Shown here piece by piece: positions 62,863 to 64,000 of a stretch of DNA of 64,000 nt. The DNA comes from Myxococcales bacterium (GTDB lineage: Bacteria; Myxococcota_A; Polyangia; Palsa-1104; JAEUJZ01): the NCBI GenBank assembly GCA_016794505.1, contig JAEUJZ010000120.1, forward strand, positions 1-64,000, given 5' to 3'. Both the position numbers and the translations under genes were made by a program. The first letter of the stretch is position 1. Each line of letters begins with the position of its first letter. The notes below the pieces were generated by a model. It was not told where the DNA came from and searched no databases. It was given only the letters and a program-made list of their open reading frames with translations.

Positions 62863-63012
62863 ATGGTGTGGATTCTCGTCGGAATGCTGCTATCGGTGTG
62901 GGGCATTGGGGTGGTTACGTCTCATCTCTTGGGGGGGGGCATCCACGTCCTGTTTGTTATCGCCATCTTGGTTGCATCGGTGTCCGTGCTGCGCCATCGC
63001 AACCCGCTCTAG
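62863..63012 (+). CDS. lmo0937-type small membrane protein
   Basis: 49 residues from ATG 62863 with AAGGAGG upstream. MVWILVGMLLSVWGIGVVTS, then HLLGGGIHVLFVIAILVASV and a basic tail (RHRNPL). Two membrane helices with a short Gly-rich turn match the lmo0937/DUF5670 family of tiny membrane proteins that are widespread and often stress-induced. Function unknown. A -24/-12 match sits immediately upstream. Confidence 0.75.
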   Translation: MVWILVGMLLSVWGIGVVTSHLLGGGIHVLFVIAILVASVSVLRHRNPL

Positions 63013-63180
63013 CTGCCTAGGCAGCAGACAGGTGAGCATTCAGACAACAGGAGTGGGGCGCTGTTGTTTCGGCGCGGATAGCGGGTTGGCCGGTGCCGGG
63101 GATGCCGCCACGGCGGGCCATGCGCCGAGCAAGTCACCAGCGGAGGGCCGCGTCTGGAAAACGTCCGAAAGGAGAGTCCG

Positions 63181-63336
63181 ATGCTAATTACCGCTCTGAT
63201 GTTGCTGTTCTTCTTTAGCCTGTTTGGCGGAGGGTGGGCTTTTTCGCGTCGCACCTACAGCGGGCTGTCGCTGGCCGGCTGGCTGTTCATCCTCTTTGTC
63301 TTGTTGGGACTGATCACCGGCTTGTCCTCAGGCTAG
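63181..63336 (+). CDS. DUF3309-type small membrane protein, second copy
   Basis: 51 residues from ATG 63181 with AAAGGAGAG upstream. LMLLFFFSLFGGGWAFSRRT and YSGLSLAGWLFILFVLLGLI give two helices separated by the GGGWxxxRxxYSG motif shared with the gene at 20607. No clear -24/-12 site was found in the 168 bases upstream. Convergent with the catalase gene. Confidence 0.7.
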   Translation: MLITALMLLFFFSLFGGGWAFSRRTYSGLSLAGWLFILFVLLGLITGLSSG

Positions 63337-63374
63337 CCCATCAACCGACGCAGGAAAGAGTCTGCGGCGAAGGA

Positions 63375-63404
63375 GTGAAACAGGGGGGAGTGAAACAGGG
63401 GGGA
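63375..63404. repeat. 15-bp tandem repeat, two copies
   Basis: GTGAAACAGGGGGGA occurs twice in direct tandem between the convergent DUF3309-type and catalase genes. Probably slippage-derived; no function evident. Confidence 0.7.
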
Positions 63405-63520
63405 GAAAACAGGACTCCTTTCTTCGGCTCCTCTTTGGTCCTGCCGAGACGGGCAGGGCCTGCCGATGACAGAGTCGGTACGCAAGGCATGTGCCGACCC
63501 CATAGGTTCTGCCTCGGCTG

Positions 63521-64000
63521 CTAGGTCTCCTGAGCGGGGCCGCCAGAGAAGAGACCCAGAGCGTGTGCCACACCCTCGCCATACGCCGGATGGGCTTGCA
63601 TGCAGTGGTTGATGTGCCGGTTCTTGATCCGAACCGGCGCGTCGGACAAGGAGCGGGCGGTATTCTCGAACAGCGCTCGCTGCTGCGACTCGTCCATCCG
63701 CTGAAACAGGAGTCCTGGCTGTGTGAAGTAGTCCGTGTCGTACCGATGATTCCAGTGATCAGCCGTGCCCTGGATGCGCAGGGGGGGCTCTGCTAGGCCG
63801 CTCTGCTCCTGCCATTCCGACTCGCTGTTTGGTTCGTATCCCAGCGTGTCGCCAGAGTTGCCGTCGACTCTCATGGCGCCGTCTCGGTGAAAGCTATGGA
63901 CCGGACACTTCGGCGCATTGACCGGAATGAGGTGATGGTTCACCCCCAGGCGATAGCGCTGCGCATCACCATAGGAGAACAGGCGTCCCTGCAGCATCTT
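63521..64000 (-). CDS. monofunctional haem catalase, C-terminal part (5' end outside window)
   Basis: 160 codons, continuing past the right edge. MLQGRLFSYGDAQRYRLGVN includes the haem-ligand region (the proximal Tyr lies just upstream in R-x-F-x-Y). HHLIPVNAPKCPVHSFHRDG, ADHWNHRYDTDYFTQPGLLF and RIKNRHINHCMQAHPAYGEG are typical of clade 3 small-subunit catalases. It removes hydrogen peroxide in the cytosol. Its placement beside small stress proteins fits an oxidative-stress group. Active-site His and Asn are outside the window. Confidence 0.95.
   Translation of the reverse strand, partial: KMLQGRLFSYGDAQRYRLGVNHHLIPVNAPKCPVHSFHRDGAMRVDGNSGDTLGYEPNSESEWQEQSGLAEPPLRIQGTADHWNHRYDTDYFTQPGLLFQRMDESQQRALFENTARSLSDAPVRIKNRHINHCMQAHPAYGEGVAHALGLFSGGPAQET

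Noticed and set aside
1..64000. tRNA, rRNA and CRISPR arrays
   Set aside because: T-arm-like GGTTCGA strings occur only inside coding sequences without cloverleaf context; no regularly spaced repeats were seen.

Overview
High-GC bacterial DNA. Hanks-type Ser/Thr kinases, a sigma54 activator, KaiC-like and FtsX-type genes, many small lipoproteins and long stretches of unrecognised proteins suggest a Myxococcota/deltaproteobacterial-type genome. That placement is inference, since no rRNA or tRNA is visible. No CRISPR array was seen.

Layout. 0-9 kb is a mobile, decayed zone. An IS110 transposase (running off the left edge) sits inside a subtilase gene. It is followed by a kinase cut off after its catalytic loop, three small STAS-like paralogues, a nucleoside hydrolase, an intact tyrosine integrase, an internally inverted IS110 remnant and a serine-recombinase remnant. 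9-12 kb holds two unrecognised proteins sharing a C-terminal domain. 12.6-18.8 kb carries hflK-hflC and an adaptor-permease-ATPase exporter. 19.6-30 kb is a stress/signalling block: small membrane proteins, CotH, a CBS protein, a KaiC-like ATPase with a soluble histidine kinase, two universal stress proteins and a sigma54 response regulator. 30-38.2 kb encodes a 1,886-residue Hsp90/sacsin-like ATPase beside a Ser/Thr kinase and a class III nucleotide cyclase.

38.3-54.2 kb is a complete Pel exopolysaccharide locus. A sugar-nucleotide epimerase and glmS (minus strand) face pelABCDEFG (plus strand), so precursor supply and polymer synthesis, modification and export lie together. PelD keeps the c-di-GMP RxxD motif. 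A type II glutamine synthetase follows; glutamine is the GlmS nitrogen donor. 55.5-64 kb has a ricin-lectin/DUF4832 lipoprotein, a PLL-type lectin, a TerC protein, more small stress proteins and the 3' part of a catalase gene.

The least expected signal is regulatory. Several -24/-12 (sigma54-type) promoter matches lie just upstream of small stress proteins, a UspA gene, the CBS gene, the giant ATPase gene and, back to back, glmS and pelA. A sigma54 activator gene lies in the middle of the window. These sites were found by eye and not scored statistically. The best candidates for something undescribed are the giant two-module Hsp90-like protein with its kinase/cyclase neighbours, and the proposed sigma54 stress/biofilm regulon.
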